From Chiridota heheva (Eukaryota > Echinodermata > Holothuroidea > Apodida > Chiridotidae), in assembly GCA_020152595.1 (NCBI GenBank), contig JAIGNY010002073.1:827001-891000 (forward strand): 64,000 nucleotides of DNA, given 5' to 3'. The stretch's first letter is position 1. Every line of letters starts with the position of its first letter. Below are positions 56,301 through 59,189 of the stretch, one piece after another. Both the position numbers and the translations under genes were made by a program. The notes below the pieces were generated by a model, which had not been told where the DNA came from, did not search any database, and saw only the letters and a list, made by a program, of their open reading frames with translations.

Positions 56301-57245
56301 AAGTTAAGTGACTAAATGACTGTCATGTACCATTGTAACCTTTGATATTGATATCCCAATGTCAAAACACTAAAGTTCATCATATTCTTACAGGAAAAAA
56401 GGAAGAAAAAAGTTCTCCTCTGAGCTAGTATGTCTCAAACACCCAAAATTAAAACCGTTTCCAACATTCAATAAAACTGTATCCTTTCCCCAGTTTATTA
56501 TAAGCTAAGTGACGTAGAACAACTTTTTAATTCTACTATGATACTATTAATTCTACTATGATACTAGTATTAGATTACAAACAACTGATATGCTTAAACA
56601 CCTCAGAATGCATGACTTCCTGCCAGTACTGACAAGCATTGTAAGACTAAACACAATGAGGCCTCAAATTAAAATGGATGTAATTCAGTGCTATTTCTAT
56701 GATACCGGTCATTTCAAATTTTCTGTTATGAGTTTCATATCTTTGCATACTTAAAATCATTCAAATGTAAAGAGGGTAGCAACAGAAGTAAATACCCCTC
56801 CCCCACTCTAAAATGAAAGTGCAAATTATGAAAAGACAATCCTACCCCCAACCCTTAAAAGAGACCCTAAACAATGTCAGAAAAGGTACAGTTTTAAGTT
56901 CAGATCTGTATTATAGGCCTATTTTATGAAAACACACCAACCTGCAAAAGCAGAGATCTGCTCTATGATATGTTTCCTATTACCATCTCCTACACCGGCC
57001 GGGCAAGTAATATTAGAAAGAAGTACCTGCAAATTTTGACTGATGAAATCGTATATAATACAAGACCACAGAGTGCAAGAACCTTGTCAAAAGGTAATAA
57101 AACCCACCTCGGCATGTCCTGTTTGTGTTCCATGAAAAATCTTGGTAGTTGCGGTCAGATCTTTGGCTGATAAAGTTGGAGTTTCTTTCTTCTTTGTTGC
57201 GCACTCACCCTCAAGCGTTTCTTCCTTGCGTAGCAGCTCAGTTAC
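8142..57245 (-). CDS. TYW1: TYW1 gene, tRNA-Phe 4-demethylwyosine synthase (14 visible coding exons, 5' end missing)
   Basis: TYW1 condenses N1-methylguanosine-37 of tRNA-Phe with pyruvate to give the tricyclic 4-demethylwyosine, the committing step of wybutosine synthesis. The reading across 14 exons shows an N-terminal flavodoxin domain (FMN loops GTQTGHAE, STYTDG, FGLGNS), an acidic linker, then a radical-SAM domain with CANKCVFC (C-X3-C-X2-C) and the TYW1 C-terminal region ending in SGC. Exons join with consistent phases and GT/AG borders. Visible coding length is 1,964 nt, or 1,965 if one deleted base is restored, giving about 654 residues; human TYW1 is near 730, so roughly 60-80 N-terminal residues are unaccounted for. 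Introns range from 0.28 to 8.1 kb and hold nearly all the repeats of the window. The domain order and residue matches leave little doubt about identity. Missing first exon and one frameshift are the defects. Confidence 0.95.
8811..9259. repeat. 14-bp minisatellite, about 32 units
   Basis: Unit GATATGATGTGACT with variants (ATAATG, GATGTG, AAATGATG, one GTCTGAT). It lies in the last TYW1 intron and directly abuts a reverse-transcriptase fragment, with the same array resuming on the far side. Confidence 0.92.
9260..9848 (-). mobile_element. CR1/L2-like non-LTR retrotransposon fragment (reverse transcriptase core)
   Basis: On the minus strand an open frame reads LTCGVPQGSVLGPLLF, then LYHLYADDTQLI (the catalytic YADD box), then ESGIVALSKLE and MLKLNECKTEAML, a thumb region ending RLQRIQNKL. 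These are the palm and thumb motifs of CR1/L2/Jockey-like reverse transcriptases and the frame is unbroken over about 190 codons. The fragment is cut off on both sides inside the coding region by the 14-bp array, so it lacks endonuclease and 3' end. Confidence 0.88.
9849..9912. repeat. 14-bp minisatellite, second block
   Basis: Four to five units of the same 14-bp repeat (ATGATGTGACT words) seen at 8811..9259, on the other side of the reverse-transcriptase fragment. Confidence 0.85.
9913..10271. other. TYW1 intron DNA, no gene
   Basis: AT-rich, with three copies of TATTATATGCTATT-like sequence near 10060..10095. Nothing else seen. Confidence 0.5.
10272..10439 (-). CDS. TYW1: TYW1 visible exon 13: end of barrel and tRNA-side region
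   Basis: 56 codons, phase 0/0. Acceptor TTCATTCAG, donor AAAAAG|GTGTGT. The reading GVTYCGESKGSSLTMKNVPW continues to YELACEHEHSNCVLAAHKK. GVTYCGES and ACEHEHSNC are highly conserved family motifs. Confidence 0.95.
10440..10679. other. TYW1 intron DNA, no feature
   Basis: AT-rich non-coding sequence between exon 13 and the RNase H-bearing LINE. Confidence 0.5.
10680..12135 (+). mobile_element. 5'-truncated non-LTR retrotransposon 3' end with RNase H domain
   Basis: The plus strand first reads YLNHINTMQNEALRLCLSAY then RTSPITSLHVEANKPS, the segment after reverse transcriptase in I/Ingi/R1-like elements (one stop and frame breaks follow). At 11062..11550 an unbroken frame reads an RNase H domain: IYTDGSKEG, SAEAKAILLAL, FSDSKAV and IPSHVGIPGNDRAD, keeping all four acidic catalytic residues. 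A C-C-H-C-like finger (CNNCYCTLTVHHLLLACPLY) follows at about 11770. The 3' end is CATTGTCGTGGTG..TTAAG followed by (CAAA)n. Strikingly C-rich on the plus strand compared with its AT-rich neighbours. Confidence 0.88.
12136..13072. other. TYW1 intron DNA, no feature
   Basis: AT-rich, no arrays, no retroelement motifs recognised. Confidence 0.5.
13073..13183 (-). CDS. TYW1: TYW1 visible exon 12: radical-SAM barrel
   Basis: 37 codons, phase 0/0. Acceptor ATTTTACAG, donor AAAG|GTATGT. The reading GQRTVYRLTIVNGYNNEEIE ends ELVNLGKPDFIEIK. The R-T-V-Y-R-L-T and P-D-F-I-E-(I/V)-K segments are TYW1 landmarks, and the latter leads into GVTYCGES at the start of the next exon. Confidence 0.95.
13320..13358 (-). 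mobile_element. possible relic of the (CAAA)n LINE 3' tail
   Basis: TTTATTTGTTTGTTGCGGTT then TAATGGCAC resembles the reverse complement of the 3' terminus of the RNase H-bearing LINE (CGTTAAGC..CAAACAAACAAA). Short and diverged, so weak. Confidence 0.3.
13540..14880. repeat. 24-bp minisatellite, 56 units
   Basis: Very homogeneous array in TYW1 intron 11/12. Each unit is AATGGTGACAAAGAGCAT followed by GGACTG, GAACTG or GAAGTG; rarer variants change GAC to GGC or GAG to GGG. Because 24 is a multiple of 3 and no stop occurs, the plus strand reads (NGDKEHGL/EL/EV)n for over 400 codons and all three minus frames are open for about 450 codons. There is no independent sign of translation, so these frames are not called as genes. 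Low unit divergence indicates recent expansion or homogenisation. Confidence 0.97.
14990..15036. repeat. C-rich tract and (CA)n microsatellite
   Basis: A C-rich run (CCCCCTCCCCCC words) followed by about nine CA dinucleotides. Confidence 0.8.
15037..15815. other. TYW1 intron DNA, no gene
   Basis: AT-rich. A short tandem TAATAGATTAACT duplication sits near 15750..15785. The 77-codon frame at 15278..15511 has no recognisable domain. Confidence 0.45.
15816..16721. repeat. 41-bp minisatellite, about 22 units
   Basis: The unit contains CACGGAAGTACCTGCATATA, CACACTGTATCCC and TTTTCACT, with variants (ACTTGCATAC, TGTATACC, TGTACCCC). Early units are more divergent than those at 16040..16310. The array is interrupted at 16721 by a LINE and resumes at 19008. 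Confidence 0.95.
17097..18123. mobile_element. complete TTAA-flanked, piggyBac-type non-autonomous DNA element, copy B
   Basis: Both ends carry a perfect 14-bp terminal inverted repeat, CCCTTACTCTACCA, directly flanked by TTAA (17093..17096 and 18124..18127), the target duplication of piggyBac-type transposases. The 1,027-bp interior has no transposase frame. Read on the minus strand, it holds a tRNA-like segment at about 17572..17508. Removing the element and one TTAA leaves the two halves of the host LINE in the same reading frame apart from a stop at the TTAA itself. Related, more decayed copies lie at 4760..5321, 57849..58190 and 61930..62192. Confidence 0.85.
17508..17572 (-). promoter_or_regulatory. 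tRNA-like internal Pol III promoter inside the TTAA element
   Basis: On the minus strand TGGCGCAGAGG (17565..17555) fits the A-box consensus TRGYNNARNNG exactly. GGTTTGAGTCT (17523..17513) is close to the B box GGTTCRANYCC. The 31-bp spacing and the intervening GCGACTAGCG..GCGAGCGCTC resemble a degenerate tRNA. It is not a functional tRNA gene: the acceptor stem cannot be drawn. Confidence 0.5.
19008..19085. repeat. 41-bp minisatellite, resumed after the LINE
   Basis: Nearly two units of the same array as 15816..16721, beginning TGTATACCTTTTCACTCAC. It shows that the LINE landed inside the array. Confidence 0.92.
19086..19651. other. TYW1 intron DNA, no feature
   Basis: AT-rich non-coding DNA up to exon 11. 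Nothing recognised. Confidence 0.5.
19652..19787 (-). CDS. TYW1: TYW1 visible exon 11: radical-SAM barrel
   Basis: 136 nt, ending phase 0. Acceptor TTGCATTAG, donor AAAAAG|GTAAGA. The reading KLLPVTQLYVSVDASTKESL continues to KKIDRPLFKDFWTRFIDSLK. The LYVSVDAST and DRPLF..FW..F segments are close to invariant in eukaryotic TYW1. A 6.5-kb intron with the 24-bp array, the 41-bp array and the nested elements follows. Confidence 0.95.
19886..20040. repeat. 16-bp minisatellite, about 9-10 units
   Basis: Unit CATCCATTGTTTTCAG, with two shortened copies (AATCCATTGTTTT). It lies about 100 bp from the 3' splice site of exon 11, in the intron between exons 10 and 11. Confidence 0.92.
20041..20686. other. 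TYW1 intron DNA, no feature
   Basis: AT-rich non-coding DNA between the 16-bp array and exon 10. Confidence 0.5.
20687..20864 (-). CDS. TYW1: TYW1 visible exon 10: radical-SAM barrel, GEPIMYPE motif
   Basis: 178 nt. Acceptor TTTTGCAG, donor ATAAC|GTAAAT. The reading VPGVQPERMQEAMKIQHCAL continues to SLVGEPIMYPEINQLVRLLH and FLVTNAQFPDAI. The GEP motif contacts SAM in radical-SAM proteins, and the VTNAQFP segment is a TYW1 signature. Only 279 bp of intron separate it from exon 9. Confidence 0.95.
21144..21253 (-). CDS. TYW1: TYW1 visible exon 9: radical-SAM barrel segment
   Basis: 110 nt; one base completes the arginine codon after CW, and one base is carried over. Acceptor GTCTTCAG, donor AGAG|GTATGT. 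The reading HHTNPVGTEWKWKMDSP then EGAMQNHYKMIKEFRG follows the CxxxCxxC loop directly, as in all TYW1 proteins. The intron on its 5' side is 5.8 kb and is dominated by the large 39-bp array. Confidence 0.94.
21656..25713. repeat. 39-bp minisatellite, about 104 units (4.06 kb)
   Basis: The largest array of the window, in the TYW1 intron between exons 8 and 9. The unit runs AACTGAAAGCAAGAACAAGC, then TCATCCATTCCTACTACCA. Common variants are CATACTGAAAAC, TCACCTATT, CACATCC, CTTATCC and TTCTTACTAC. At 22281, 23681 and 23985 units lack about 10 bp (AAGCTCATACTACC). Since 39 is divisible by 3 and stop-poor, several frames stay open for 200-577 codons; these are repeat artefacts. Confidence 0.97.
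25918..26030 (+). mobile_element. SINE copy, truncated at its 5' side
   Basis: Shares GTGAGTTCACAGCTGG, TTATCAAAGGC, GTCTTGATATAATGTCCAGC and TTAAACCTTGCTATGCTA with the fuller copy at 26155..26335. It lacks the tRNA-like head. It lies 200 bp beyond the end of the 39-bp array. Confidence 0.75.
26155..26335 (+). mobile_element. tRNA-derived SINE
   Basis: The head has an A box TGGTATAGTGA (26165..26175) and a B box GGTTAGAATCT (26208..26218). It is followed by a body shared with the preceding copy and a 3' end TTAAACCTTGCTATGCTA. This tRNA head plus conserved body layout is that of many invertebrate SINEs; the family name is not determined. Confidence 0.75.
26336..27072. other. TYW1 intron DNA, no feature
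   Basis: AT-rich non-coding DNA up to exon 8. Confidence 0.5.
27073..27191 (-). CDS. TYW1: TYW1 visible exon 8: radical-SAM [4Fe-4S] motif
   Basis: 39 codons plus two bases, entering at phase 0. Acceptor TTTGTACAG, donor GGAG|GTTTGT. It reads SMLRGRGGCYKHTFYGIESH then RCMETTPSLACANKCVFCW. The three cysteines of CANKCVFC (about residues 339, 343 and 346 of the visible protein) ligate the catalytic iron-sulfur cluster that binds S-adenosylmethionine. All are intact, and the upstream cysteines seen in the family (GGCY, RCME) are also present. Confidence 0.95.
27640..28540. repeat. second 39-bp minisatellite, about 16 clear units then decaying
   Basis: Unit words are AATGTGATGATATATCTAGC and AAAGTGATCATAGATTAAC; several copies are shortened. 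From about 28320 the units dissolve into GTGATCA/TTAACAAT words. Unrelated in sequence to the 39-bp array at 21656..25713. Located in the intron between exons 7 and 8. Confidence 0.93.
28657..28781 (-). CDS. TYW1: TYW1 visible exon 7, with a one-base frameshift
   Basis: 125 nt. Acceptor GATTATCAG, donor AAAG|GTGAGT. The first part reads NKETKDIEPKEMVTPLL... to KLIGSHSG in frame 0; the last part reads VKLCRWTK in the next frame, exactly the residues TYW1 has after SHSG. The switch occurs at the GGG run (plus-strand CCC at 28680..28682), where one base is missing. Restoring one base gives 126 nt and phase 0 at both ends. As written the frame would run through the donor out of phase with exon 8. 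A sequencing or assembly slip is the simplest explanation; a real disabling allele cannot be excluded. Confidence 0.85.
28782..29399. other. TYW1 intron DNA, no gene
   Basis: AT-rich, non-coding, between exon 7 and the 20-bp array. Confidence 0.5.
29400..29679 (-). repeat. 20-bp minisatellite grown from the TYW1 exon 6 splice donor
   Basis: Read on the gene's strand, the consensus is GTCAARCCAGAAAGGTATTG, about 13-14 units. The first unit is the exon-intron border itself (CAAGCCAAAAAG|GTATGG). Many later units keep AAAGGTATTG or a close variant, so each carries a donor-like site. Divergence grows with distance from the exon. Confidence 0.85.
29671..29772 (-). CDS. TYW1: TYW1 visible exon 6: acidic linker, LDVEDLG motif
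   Basis: 34 codons, phase 0/0. Acceptor TTTTATCAG, donor AAAAAG|GTATGG. It reads KTDEAESDDDGEEDG then SGVLDVEDLGRIMAQAKK. The V-D-V-E-D-L-G-K-I-M segment is a conserved landmark of animal TYW1 just before the radical-SAM domain. The last residues (QAKK) and the donor are embedded in the first, slightly divergent unit of a 20-bp tandem array that fills the start of the downstream intron. Confidence 0.85.
29870..30288 (-). mobile_element. 3' fragment of the RNase H-bearing LINE family
   Basis: On the minus strand the reading CKNCHCTLTVHHFLLACPLY matches the finger of the LINE at 10680..12135. The copy ends in the same 3' terminus (reverse complement of GTTTGTTTGATGAGGGCTTA at 29876). It is truncated at its 5' side inside the finger. 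A G-rich run at about 30064..30090 on the plus strand corresponds to its 3' untranslated part. Confidence 0.85.
30289..31494. other. TYW1 intron DNA, no feature
   Basis: AT-rich non-coding DNA. Nothing recognised. Confidence 0.5.
31495..32290. repeat. degenerate tandem repeat of about 20-30 bp
   Basis: Recurring words GATGAGGTTTATACCCCAT, GATGAGGCTCATACCC and CTCATACCCC with strongly variable spacing. An old minisatellite; unit order is hard to align by eye. Confidence 0.75.
32291..33690. other. TYW1 intron DNA, little recognisable
   Basis: Non-coding apart from the small LINE-tail relic annotated at 32838..32892. Confidence 0.5.
32838..32892 (-). mobile_element. 3'-terminal relic of the RNase H-bearing LINE family
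   Basis: TTTGTTTGTTTGATGAGAGC then TTAACGACACCACGACAA is the reverse complement of the 3' end of the LINEs at 12060..12135 and 29870. Only about 55 bp are preserved. Confidence 0.7.
33691..34184. other. TYW1 intron DNA with unassigned open frames
   Basis: A minus-strand frame of 125 codons (33693..34070) and an overlapping plus frame of 66 codons occur here; neither shows a domain. The region is moderately GC-rich and ends just before a LINE C-terminus, so part of it may be decayed retroelement. Confidence 0.35.
34185..34396 (+). mobile_element. decayed C-terminus of a non-LTR retrotransposon
   Basis: The plus strand reads GNNLKLIKEFSQIDIRHFSF then VVNRWNGLP and NSIHNFKVNVDKFF, the common C-terminal motif of LINE proteins (R-V-V-x-x-W-N-x-L-P..FK..LD.F). 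Two in-frame TGA codons break it, at places where the family normally has an arginine before VV and a residue after LPE. Confidence 0.7.
34397..35440. other. TYW1 intron DNA, no feature
   Basis: AT-rich non-coding DNA before the 18-bp array. Confidence 0.5.
35441..35755. repeat. 18-bp minisatellite, about 17 units
   Basis: Unit TACCTATCATGTCACAAC, alternating with TACTGATCGTGTC and TGTCCCAACTAC variants. The word ATGTCACATCTACC anticipates the later part of the array at 36340..37432. Confidence 0.92.
35756..36339. other. TYW1 intron DNA, dispersed-repeat fragment
   Basis: GTAGACTTACTACACCAGTC near 36160 resembles GTAGACTTGCTATACCAGTC at about 3585, suggesting a dispersed repeat; otherwise featureless. 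Confidence 0.4.
36340..37432. repeat. 19-bp minisatellite with a unit change, about 57 units
   Basis: From 36340 to about 37060 the unit is CATCTGCCTGCCCATGTCT; from there to 37432 it becomes CATCTGCCCATCCATGTCA with GTCGTATCTTCCT variants. The period is not divisible by 3, yet no stop occurs, so all three plus frames stay open for 378-451 codons and spell the same peptide in rotation. No gene is inferred. Confidence 0.95.
37433..37884. other. TYW1 intron DNA, no feature
   Basis: Non-coding stretch between the 19-bp array and exon 5. Confidence 0.5.
37885..38045 (-). CDS. TYW1: TYW1 visible exon 5: linker with Cys/His cluster
   Basis: 161 nt: two bases finish a glycine codon, then 53 codons ending phase 0. 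Acceptor GATTTTAG, donor AAG|GTAAGC. The start LDKDFDAWKKEVLKIV matches the helix after the flavodoxin domain. The rest is a poorly conserved linker with a CCHGGDKCEKH cluster; the human protein also carries a Cys/His-rich stretch here. The next intron is the longest visible (8.1 kb), so a further small linker exon of phase 0/0 in that intron is possible. Confidence 0.88.
38046..39094. other. TYW1 intron DNA, no feature
   Basis: AT-rich; small open frames only. Confidence 0.5.
39095..41900 (-). mobile_element. decayed L1/Tx1-like non-LTR retrotransposon
   Basis: Minus-strand pieces in correct order: a pre-RT region (SRARWVEFGGKNLKYFFDL, near 41590), GADGFPVKFYLLFW, NRRPITFLNFDYKLWAKCI, LLFIDFENAFDS (about 40940), RGVRQGCA (about 40770), MDDTTLFLEW (40656, catalytic DD kept) and a C-terminal finger-like segment FCDSDFETVKHLFW (near 39400). 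Frameshifts and stops split it into at least five frames. The endonuclease was not found. Order and motifs fit the L1/Tx1 group best. Confidence 0.85.
41901..42644. other. TYW1 intron DNA with a weak 96-bp tandem duplication
   Basis: CAGCTATTGTTACACCATAC at about 42311 and CAGCTACTGTTACACTGTAC at about 42407 are matching points of two diverged copies. No gene. Confidence 0.5.
42645..42744 (-). CDS. TYW1: TYW1 visible exon 4: end of flavodoxin domain
   Basis: 33 codons plus one base. Acceptor TGCTTATAG, donor GGAG|GTATGT. The reading VGKNVDHWMKELGATRLLDR followed by GQGDQNVAESLHG is the usual C-terminal part of the TYW1 flavodoxin module, where the R-G-E/Q-G-D segment closes the fold. The split glycine codon is completed by the first two bases of the exon at 37885..38045. 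Confidence 0.92.
42745..43675. other. TYW1 intron DNA, no gene
   Basis: A short duplication of AGCTAGCAGTCTT occurs near 43298 and 43357. Otherwise featureless. Confidence 0.45.
43676..43972. repeat. degenerate ~22-bp repeat of the CCCACATG family
   Basis: Repeating CCTGTCCCACATG/CCACCCTGTTCCACATGC words with loose spacing. Same word family as the arrays at 45998, 59945 and 60885. Confidence 0.7.
43973..45705. mobile_element. possible DNA transposon with long imperfect terminal inverted repeats
   Basis: The first ~90 bp (GTTCTGCTGTTCC, AACAGTGCTTTTTAAG, ACTGTTCC) reappear in inverted orientation at about 45620..45705 (GGAACAG, CTTAAGAAAGCACTG-like order). Between them lie a poly-A run at 44409..44432, a 16-bp array and a 147-codon plus frame (45112..45555) without recognisable domain. 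No clear target duplication was found. Confidence 0.4.
44503..44845. repeat. 16-bp minisatellite, about 21 units
   Basis: Unit GCGCACCGTCTGTTTG, very regular, with GTTTAGC, GCTTGG and GTGCACC variants. It is CpG-rich in an AT-rich intron (two CpG per unit). Confidence 0.96.
45836..46200. repeat. diverged tandem duplication of about 230 bp with CCCACATG words
   Basis: CACAGTCCCTGATTGAGCAT at about 45847 matches CACACTCCCTGACTAAGCAT at about 46077, and GCAGAGTC..TGCCTGATA matches GCAGAGTT..TGTCTGATA. Between the copies, 45998..46080 carries CCCACATGGCATCCCTCCC-type units of the dispersed minisatellite. Confidence 0.6.
46201..47698. other. TYW1 intron DNA, no gene
   Basis: AT-rich. Around 46240..46500 several loosely similar AACTTTNACATTT-containing stretches suggest an old degenerate repeat. 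Nothing coding. Confidence 0.45.
47699..47893 (-). CDS. TYW1: TYW1 visible exon 3: core of the flavodoxin domain
   Basis: 65 codons, phase 0/0. Acceptor GATTTGCAG, donor GAG|GTAAAG. The reading contains VSTYTDGKPPEAAEWF, the second FMN loop of TYW1, and VFGLGNSLYKEHYNE, the third. These match the known family pattern almost residue for residue. In plus coordinates the exon sits between a 7.4-kb intron holding mostly AT-rich DNA (toward exon 2) and a 4.9-kb intron carrying the 16-bp array (toward exon 4). Confidence 0.93.
47894..49529. other. TYW1 intron DNA, no feature
   Basis: AT-rich non-coding DNA. Confidence 0.5.
49530..49620. repeat. 30-bp tandem repeat, 3 units
   Basis: Three copies of AAAAACTGATGAGTTTGTTT followed by TAAACGTAG; the last has GTTAGTTTCAAACG. 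Confidence 0.93.
50000..50085 (+). mobile_element. tRNA-like SINE head or tRNA relic
   Basis: A box TAGCCCAGTAG (50006..50016) fits TRGYNNARNNG exactly, and GAGTTCGAGCCCC (50061..50073) is close to a B box. Spacing is about 45 bp, long for a tRNA without intron. No complete cloverleaf could be drawn. Confidence 0.45.
50358..50373. promoter_or_regulatory. composite ETS + CRE site
   Basis: ACCGGAAGTGACGTCA joins an ETS core (CCGGAAGT) to a full cAMP-response element (TGACGTCA), an arrangement typical of animal housekeeping promoters. It lies in the TYW1 intron between exons 2 and 3; whether a start site is used here is unknown. Confidence 0.4.
50420..54870. other. TYW1 intron DNA, no gene
   Basis: AT-rich non-coding DNA. 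A purine-rich, G-run-rich tract occupies 50920..50989. No arrays or retroelement motifs seen. Confidence 0.5.
54871..55095. promoter_or_regulatory. small GC-rich island with TATA-like and CRE words
   Basis: CCCCGCCCGGCCCGGCCGCT at 54880..54900 is the most GC-rich short stretch of the window. It is followed by CTATATAAAATATAGG (about 55055) and TGACGTCA (55076..55083). It could be an intronic promoter or part of an unrecognised mobile element. Confidence 0.3.
55289..55390 (-). CDS. TYW1: TYW1 visible exon 2: flavodoxin helix and strand
   Basis: 34 codons, phase 0/0. Acceptor CTGTAATAG, donor GAA|GTAAGT. The reading NFAKELATDVKKLL... continues directly from the GTQTGHAE loop and reaches VIDLKEFDPE, the strand-loop that TYW1 and other flavodoxin-like proteins show after the first helix. 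It joins in frame to the next exon. Confidence 0.88.
55616..55870 (+). mobile_element. probable non-LTR retrotransposon C-terminal fragment
   Basis: The plus strand reads HPLHNTLQSHLARLNR then NIYKNSFIYRVAIYL. The H-P-L-H and Y-K-N-S-F-I spacing recalls the C-terminus of several LINE proteins (HPLH..R..RYKNSFIP). Short, with no RT domain nearby. Confidence 0.45.
55960..57107. other. TYW1 intron DNA, no gene
   Basis: Two weakly similar segments around TTGATATTCCAATGTCAAAA (56140) and TTGATATCCCAATGTCAAAA (56348) suggest an old ~205-bp duplication. Nothing else. Confidence 0.45.
57108..57245 (-). CDS. TYW1: TYW1 visible exon 1: lysine-rich lead-in and first FMN-binding loop
   Basis: 46 codons, phase 0 at both ends. 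The acceptor is a pyrimidine-rich tract ending TTACAG and the donor is GAG|GTGGGT. The exon starts VTELLRKEE and ends KIFHGTQTGHAE, the phosphate-binding loop of the flavodoxin fold. Flavodoxin-type loops usually read GSQTGTA; here the position after TG is histidine instead of threonine. No start codon lies in this exon in a sensible position, so at least one more coding exon is expected upstream (higher plus coordinates). Relatives often carry a hydrophobic N-terminal segment there, which I could not find with confidence. Confidence 0.85.
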
Positions 57246-57848
57246 CTGTAAATTGGTTAAATAGAGACTTCATCTGGAGAACTCCTTTCATTATCTACAA
57301 AACATTGCAAACTTCATCCGATCCATGACTGCAAAGAATTGTTGTATCAAAAAGAGGATTGTGTTTCAAATTAAGCCTCTCCAAATGTTATATGATGAAA
57401 CCTAAGGTACTTATAGTAAATAAGGATGGTGTATCAAGTGTCCAAATTTCATCTTTCATCGTGAAAGAAATCACTAACCGCCATAAGATTGGATTTGGAG
57501 AGAGATAGGAGACACATTTCAAGAGTTATTGTCTTCATTTTTAAATTGAAACTTAATATCTTTGCTCCAATAGGTAGGCTGAATTTACCACACTCAATTT
57601 GGAATCTTTCCTGTGGTACTAAATATGAATATCAACTATTCAATTCAAATGATTAACATTTATAGATCAATAGATGAAAATTATGTCATTTCATGGATAT
57701 ACTAACTTAAACAGCATTTTCAGGCATTAAAGCTTCAGTGATGAGGTAAGAACTTGGCAAACAGTGCTTGAAAATGTATATTTATGTGACAATTAATGAC
57801 AAATGACAAATGCCAGGATGCATTTTAACATTACTGAAGTGAGTTCAA
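57246..57848. other. TYW1: sequence 5' of the first visible TYW1 exon, no feature
   Basis: Expected to be intron, because exon 1 as seen starts at an acceptor site. The upstream coding exon was not identified here. Confidence 0.45.
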
Positions 57849-58190
57849 CCCTTCAGCACTCAACAGGTTGTGCGGACATGCATGTTTTCAAAAATTATTA
57901 TGCTTCGTCCAATAGGCCCACAGTAGAGATCCTGATATCAATTGAAAGAGCTCGAATAGTTCTGTCAGAAAATGTAACTTTTAGATGGGAGTTATGTTGA
58001 AGATTTTTGAGAAAAAATAGGATGAAAAAGAGAAAATTTTAAAGAGGCACAAAATTTAACAAACAAGTTTTTACAAAGACCTACTTGTCATACTTCCAGA
58101 CCTAGCTTTTGCCTGAAAAGCCGTGTACAACTGTCAAAGACATCAATGCATCCAATTCTGGTCAAATCTTGACTGCCCCTATCATCAATA
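57849..58190. mobile_element. TTAA-type DNA element, copy C (left part)
   Basis: Begins TTCAACCCTTCAGCACTCA, close to the TTAACCCTTACTC end of the complete element. It shares GAAAGAGCTCGAATAGTTCT-type sequence (57943..57965) and GACTGCCCCTATCAT (58170) with copy A at 4760..5321. The right end is not visible. Confidence 0.5.
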
Positions 58191-58404
58191 TCTTTTTTGG
58201 CAAAAGTTGTGAAAAAATATCATGATTTTTAGCCTTTTTGAGACCAAAATTTGTAGTTTCTGGTCGCAATAGAACTTCCCTACGTGAAGAAAAAAGTGTT
58301 GGGAAGCTTACTTCACCTATTTTCAATTGAAAACACAAAGAGCAACTACCCCCTCTTCATTCACACTATAATTTAAGACTTAAAACAAACCCACACACTG
58401 AAAC

Positions 58405-58480
58405 AAACCCAGTGTAGTGCAGCGGTTAGTGTTCAGGAAGTTCACATGAATGGTTTCAGGTTCGAAACCGAAAGTGGATA
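58405..58480 (+). mobile_element. tRNA-like SINE head
   Basis: A box TAGTGCAGCGG (58415..58425) and B box GGTTCGAAACC (58459..58469) both match consensus exactly with 33-bp spacing. No body shared with the SINEs at 25918/26155 was seen, so either another SINE family or a tRNA pseudogene. Confidence 0.55.
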
Positions 58481-58811
58481 TGCCGCTTTCTTTCTTGTGT
58501 GTTATTACAGGGGTGATTATTATTTTATTATTATTATTTTTTTGCTTTGAGAAAAACAATTTTGACTTGACTTGCTATCAATGGAACGGGAAATTTCACA
58601 AACAATCTAAAATATGTAAAAACCAGAACATCACTGATGTTAAACTCAACTTTATGACAAACTGTTCAAAAGAGTAATAAAGATGATATCAAAGGAAAGT
58701 GAAATGGAAAGTTGACATTTTCAAATTAAGTTTTGCATAAAAAAATATATTCATGGTCTAACGTTGAAATAGTGGCGGCAAATTATTCTTTGCAATATTC
58801 ACATTGATTCA

Positions 58812-59180
58812 TTCTTCAGAAAAAAGCTATTCCTGCAATCACATCGTCAGACTATAGAACTCATACCTCACCACTTTTTAGAGACTTAAAGATCCTCACT
58901 TTGTTTAATATTTATAGATTCCAATTAGGTGTATTCATGTATAAAACCATTAACAACCTTTTGCCTAATTTGCTATGCAGCTTCTTCAGCTTTAATTCAG
59001 ACATTCATGACCATTTTACTAGGCACTCAAGTAATTTTACATGTGTACATTATTCGCTCCGACATTCAAAGAAAGTCCTTCAGCTTCCCAGGAGTGCAAT
59101 TCTGGAATACTCTTCACACTGTGATAAAAAAAAAGCACCATCAGTTTCTATCTTTCCAAAACAATTGAAGCAATTACTTT
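58812..59180 (+). mobile_element. CR1/L2-like LINE C-terminal fragment
   Basis: The plus strand reads LQKKAIPAITSSDYRTHTSP, LFRDLKILTLFNIYRFQLG, FMYKTINNLLP and SDIHDHFTRHSSNF, matching the C-terminal region of CR1/L2-like proteins (R-x-I..HT.PLF..L.IL...IY.FQLG.FMYK). The reverse-transcriptase core itself is absent. The unbroken frame ends near 59236. Confidence 0.8.
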
Positions 59181-59189
59181 TGTCGCCCC

